From Blastococcus sp. TF02A-30 (lineage in GTDB: Bacteria > Actinomycetota > Actinomycetes > Mycobacteriales > Geodermatophilaceae), in the NCBI RefSeq assembly GCF_003319185.1, contig NZ_QOHJ01000006.1, forward strand, positions 1 to 64,000: a stretch of 64,000 nt of DNA. Direction: 5' to 3'. Both the position numbers and the translations under genes were made by a program. Shown here one piece after another: positions 61,017 through 64,000 of this stretch. The notes beneath the pieces are model-generated. The model ran no database searches. It was not told where the DNA came from and saw nothing but the letters and a program-made list of their open reading frames with translations. Position 1 is the first letter of the stretch. The number at the start of each line of letters is the position of its first letter.

Positions 61017-61862
61017 ATGCCCGATCGCAGCAGCCGCGTCGTCCTCGTCACCGGCGGTAGCGCCGGCATCGGCCGGGCGGCGGTCGCGCGGGTGGCGGAG
61101 ACCGGTGCCCGGGTGGTCACCTGCGCCCGGTCCGGCGTCCGGCTGGCCGAGGCGGTCGGCGGCCTGCCGGGGGTCACGGCGGTGGTCGCCGACCTGACCC
61201 GGGGCGAGGACAGGCAGCGGCTCGTGGACCGGGTGCTCGCCGACCACGGCCGGCTGGACGCCGTGGTGCTCAACGCGGGGCAGGGCTGGGCCGGGCTGGT
61301 CGAGGACATGCCGGGGGAGCGGGTGGAGGAGCTCGTCGCGCTCAACCTCACCGGAGCGATCGATCTGACGCGGCTGGCGCTGCCGCACCTCCTCGCCGCG
61401 GCGCGGGAGCACGGGCGGGCCGACGTCGTCGCGCTGTCGTCGGTGGCGGCCTGGGCGCGGGTGCCGCCGCTGACCGTCTACTCCGCGACCAAGGCGGGGC
61501 TGGACGGCTTCGTGAAGGGCCTGCGCCGGGAGGTGACGGCCCGCGGGGTGCGGGTGCACACGGTGAACCCGTTCTTCGTGCGCACCGAGTGGCTGGCCCG
61601 GGGGCACGGCAGCCCGCCGGTGTCGGACGACGACGCGCGCGGCCGGTTGTCCCGCGGGATCGACCCCGACCGGGTGGCCGCGCAGGTGGTCTCCTGCCTG
61701 GACGCACCCCGCTCGCGGACGGTCGCCGTCCCGCGCTGGGCGGGTGCGGCCCGGCTGGGCGAGGTGACGCCGGTGAACCGGGTGCTCGACCGGGTCCTGT
61801 CCGGGCAGGTGTCCCGTATCCGGGCGATCGCCACCCGGGCGGTGCGCAAGCGCACCGGGTGA
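61017..61862 (+). CDS. Short-chain dehydrogenase/reductase
   Basis: A 281-residue classical SDR. The NAD(P) motif TGGSAGIGRAA lies near residue 12, NAG at NAGQGWAGL near 90, and the catalytic Ser and YSATKAGLDG (Tyr-x-x-x-Lys) near 142-159. The C-terminal 70 residues (VPRWAGAARLGEVTPVNRVLDRVL) resemble the extended SDRs of actinobacterial lipid metabolism. The ATG is preceded by TAGGAA. A GGGTAG with GCAT 14 bp upstream (60984-61007) could be a SigB/SigF-like promoter, weakly. It is divergent from the di-iron enzyme gene. The substrate is unknown. Confidence 0.88.
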   Translation: MPDRSSRVVLVTGGSAGIGRAAVARVAETGARVVTCARSGVRLAEAVGGLPGVTAVVADLTRGEDRQRLVDRVLADHGRLDAVVLNAGQGWAGLVEDMPGERVEELVALNLTGAIDLTRLALPHLLAAAREHGRADVVALSSVAAWARVPPLTVYSATKAGLDGFVKGLRREVTARGVRVHTVNPFFVRTEWLARGHGSPPVSDDDARGRLSRGIDPDRVAAQVVSCLDAPRSRTVAVPRWAGAARLGEVTPVNRVLDRVLSGQVSRIRAIATRAVRKRTG

Positions 61863-61865
61863 AGG

Positions 61866-63722
61866 TCAGCCGTCGATCTCGACCAGGCCGACGACGCCGG
61901 AGTCGATGCAGACGGACAGCTGCTGCGTCGTGCCGATGACCTGCAGGCTCCCCCCACCGCCGACGAGGGACGCGTAGACGGTGTGCGCCCCCGACCGCAC
62001 CGGGACCGGTAGCGGCTCCCCCTGGTCGAAGGAGACCTCGAGCATCCCGTCCTGGCTGGCCAGGTAGTTGAGCTGCACCGTCCAGGCACCGGCCATGATG
62101 TCGGGTGCCACGGGGATGGTGACCGGGCGCCCGCCCTCCGCGATGTGGCCGCAGCCCGGGACCGGCCCCGCGGGGAGGACGCGGACGTCGGTGACGCGTC
62201 CAGGGACCAGCCGCCCGGTGTCGTCGAGGACCGCGAGGTCGTCGGTGACCTTCGTGACCGCGACGCCGGTGGCGGCGAAGACGCGCGAGATCCGGTTGTA
62301 CGGCGCAGCCGGGCCCCACACCACGTCGCTCGGCACGGGGGCATCCAGGATTGGGCGGCCGTACCCGGCCAGGGATGCGCGCGCGGTGTCCAGGTACTCG
62401 GCGGTGCCGTCGGTGTCCCACGCCCGGTCGTACGCGACCGTCGACCAGGTGCTGAGCCCGACGAACAGCGCGGTGACGACGACCGCGGCGTCGCGACGCT
62501 CGGTGCTGGTCAGGAGGCGGCGGAGGCCGGTCCGGGGCGGCGCCCGGAGGACCAGCGCGAGCCCGACGGCCACGACCAGGGTGGTCTCGGGGTAGTCGCG
62601 CAGGCCCAGTGCGAGCCCGGCCGGTGCGGTCGAGGTCAGCCTGGTGGACACCATCAGCAGCGCACCGCCGACGACGTACCCGGCGAGCAGCCACCAGATC
62701 ACGCCGGTGCCCTGCCGCCGCCAGGCGCTCCCGCCCACCGCGGCGGCGAGGGCGACGGCGGCGACGGTGACGAGGACCGTCGGCGGATCCACCCAGGGGC
62801 CGCGCTCGAGCCAGAACAGGGGGCCGCCGACGAGGGTGGTGAGCACGCCGTCGACCAGCCGCAGGCGGACGGCCTCCACGGCGGTGGACACCAGCCCGGA
62901 ACGCTCGGGCTCCACGAGCAGGGGGCCCATCGCCGCTGACCAGAACCACCACCACGTCCCGACCACCGCGGCACCGGCGGCCCACAGCCACCGGCCGGAG
63001 CGCAGCGCCGCCAGGAGGGGCCGGGGGGCGCCGTCCTGGCGCTGCACGACAGCGGCCGTGGCGAGGGCCACGACCGGGATGACCAGCGCCTTCTCGGCGA
63101 AGGCGAAGGTGAGCGCGAGCACGAGGGTGCCGCTGACCGCGTGCCGGGCGCGGCCGGTGCGCACCAGCTGCACGGCGTCGCCGCACACCCACGCCAGGCC
63201 GGCCACGAGCGGCACGGTCGTCACCGCGCTCGCCCAGGCGGACGACGCGGGGAGCGCCAGCGGGGCGAAGAGGTAGACGACGAGCGGCAGCAGGGCGACC
63301 GGGCGCGCACCCAGCAGCAACCGCAGCAGCCGCCAGACCGCCAGCGCCGCCGCGGTCTGGAACAGCAGGTTCACCGCGGCGAAGGGAACCGGGTCCAGCG
63401 GGGACAGCCGGGTGAGTGCGTCGGTGAGGAGGATGCCGGCGGGCAGGAAGCGCCCCTCGTACCCGTCGAGGAGCACGTCGGCCGTCAGCGGTGTCGTGGC
63501 CGTCCGCCCGATGAGGACGAGCTCGTCCTGGCCCAGGCCGCCGCGCGCCGCGACCCATCCCCGCAGCAGCAGGTGGACGGCGATCAGCGCGAACCCGGCG
63601 AGGGCTGCCCGTGGTGCTCCGTCGAGTCGGCGGACCAACGGGTGAGGCAGAGGTGTGCGCAGCGGCGTGCCGGCGGGTGGCGCGAGGACGTCCTCGCGGG
63701 TCACCGGTGCCTCCACGCTCAC
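61866..63722 (-). CDS. Large polytopic membrane protein with C-terminal soluble domain
   Basis: A 618-residue protein. Residues 35-430 contain about eleven hydrophobic helices (LIAVHLLLRGWVAARGGLGQDELV, LLPLVVYLFAPLALP, TWWWFWSAAMG). The remaining 190 residues are outside or soluble and beta-rich with two cysteines (GCGHIAEG, LSVCIDSG). The layout resembles membrane glycosyltransferases of the GT-C type, where an early Asp/Glu (GQDELVLIGR, DGYEGRFLP) is catalytic, but I cannot name the family. The GTG at 63722 is the best start because the sequence before it looks non-coding. It ends three bases from the convergent SDR gene. Perhaps a cell-envelope sugar enzyme. Confidence 0.7.
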   Translation of the reverse strand: MSVEAPVTREDVLAPPAGTPLRTPLPHPLVRRLDGAPRAALAGFALIAVHLLLRGWVAARGGLGQDELVLIGRTATTPLTADVLLDGYEGRFLPAGILLTDALTRLSPLDPVPFAAVNLLFQTAAALAVWRLLRLLLGARPVALLPLVVYLFAPLALPASSAWASAVTTVPLVAGLAWVCGDAVQLVRTGRARHAVSGTLVLALTFAFAEKALVIPVVALATAAVVQRQDGAPRPLLAALRSGRWLWAAGAAVVGTWWWFWSAAMGPLLVEPERSGLVSTAVEAVRLRLVDGVLTTLVGGPLFWLERGPWVDPPTVLVTVAAVALAAAVGGSAWRRQGTGVIWWLLAGYVVGGALLMVSTRLTSTAPAGLALGLRDYPETTLVVAVGLALVLRAPPRTGLRRLLTSTERRDAAVVVTALFVGLSTWSTVAYDRAWDTDGTAEYLDTARASLAGYGRPILDAPVPSDVVWGPAAPYNRISRVFAATGVAVTKVTDDLAVLDDTGRLVPGRVTDVRVLPAGPVPGCGHIAEGGRPVTIPVAPDIMAGAWTVQLNYLASQDGMLEVSFDQGEPLPVPVRSGAHTVYASLVGGGGSLQVIGTTQQLSVCIDSGVVGLVEIDG

Positions 63723-63918
63723 GGTCGGTGATGCTAGGCGGGGGTCGGACGGGGCGCGATCACCCGACCGGTGCGCCGGGTTGCGGGTGGACGGGCGAGC
63801 AGCGGCGCCCTGGCCCGGTCCAGGCGAGTTGCAGCACTCCGCAGCCGGCGGGCTCGCGCCGGCAAGGTTGCGCCGGACGTCCTGCACGAGGAGGAAGGCC
63901 CCCACCTACCATCCGCCC

Positions 63919-64000
63919 GTGCGGCCCTTCCTCCTCCTGTCCTCCCGCGCCGAGGACCTCGCCGCCGAGGAGGAGTACGGCTCCTTCCTCCGGTGCACCG
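63919..64000 (+). CDS. Glutamine amidotransferase-like protein, 5' part
   Basis: The last 82 bases encode VRPFLLLSSRAEDLAAEEEYGSF and continue beyond the window. This start is typical of the actinobacterial stand-alone GATase1 proteins found near glutamine synthetase genes. The active-site residues lie outside the window. The GTG at 63919 is preceded by a weak signal. Confidence 0.55.
   Translation, partial: MRPFLLLSSRAEDLAAEEEYGSFLRCT

Noticed and set aside
1-64000. Insertion sequences, prophage, toxin-antitoxin or defence systems
   Set aside because: No transposase, integrase, phage structural gene or recognised defence gene was found on either strand.

Overview
This is a very GC-rich actinobacterial chromosome segment with no plasmid or phage genes. 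Gene order, heavy use of GTG starts, 4-bp GTGA/ATGA stop-start overlaps, a mycobacteria-like FAS-II operon and an F420-dependent reductase point to the Frankiales/Geodermatophilales side of Actinobacteria. The family assignment is inferred from style and gene content, not from a marker gene. The core genes lie in the same order and relative orientation as in the Mycobacterium tuberculosis Rv2221c-Rv2247 interval, read backwards.

Layout. 0.2-7.7 kb: DUF3145, then a minus-strand FAS-II operon (fasR, fabD, fabH, acpP, fabF, accD). 7.7-10.2 kb: a plus-strand PAP2 phosphatase, pirin-like protein and M20 amidohydrolase. 10.3-14.6 kb: aceE, DUF3052, ahpE and a tRNA-Val. 14.6-23.9 kb: hydrolases (one with an in-frame stop), a potassium channel, an epimerase/wax-ester-synthase pair and a FUSC transporter. 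23.9-27 kb: the nif3-like, zinc-ribbon and RNase H/phosphatase trio, with a four-copy 84-bp repeat array inside it. 27-29.5 kb: an amino-acid ABC uptake operon. 29.6-33.8 kb: a c-di-GMP enzyme, a TSUP exporter, a frameshifted DoxX-like gene and a PIG-L deacetylase. 33.87-34.28 kb: RNase P RNA. 34.4-38 kb: small hypothetical genes, a chromate transporter and a secreted protein. 38-41 kb: a stress-type island (release-factor-like protein, DUF2795, ChaB) with SigB/SigF-like promoters. 41-45.6 kb: M24 peptidase, GGDEF protein, a cupin with an in-frame stop, F420 reductase, DUF2784. 45.6-55.9 kb: panB, nadE, glnA2-type glutamine synthetase, an SGNH acyltransferase, a glutamine amidotransferase and glnE. 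56-64 kb: aquaporin, CDGSH protein, soluble GAF chemoreceptor, bile-acid-type symporter, an HO-like di-iron enzyme beside an SDR, a large membrane protein and the first 82 bp of another amidotransferase.

How parts fit together. The first block makes fatty acids: accD for malonyl-CoA, fabD/fabH/acpP/fabF for elongation, fasR for control, with nearby aceE supplying acetyl-CoA. The 46-56 kb block handles nitrogen: a GS, its adenylyltransferase, two amidotransferases and a glutamine-dependent NAD synthetase. A GlnR-like half site precedes the GS gene.

Most unusual points: a palindromic intergenic repeat family that sits between FAS-II genes and forms a tandem array; a second repeat that supplies the ribosome binding sites of fabH and the RNase H gene; a FabD with an extra carrier-like C-terminal domain lacking the usual lysine; three disrupted genes, two by a single in-frame TAG; and paired divergent SigB/SigF-like promoters at the stress island.
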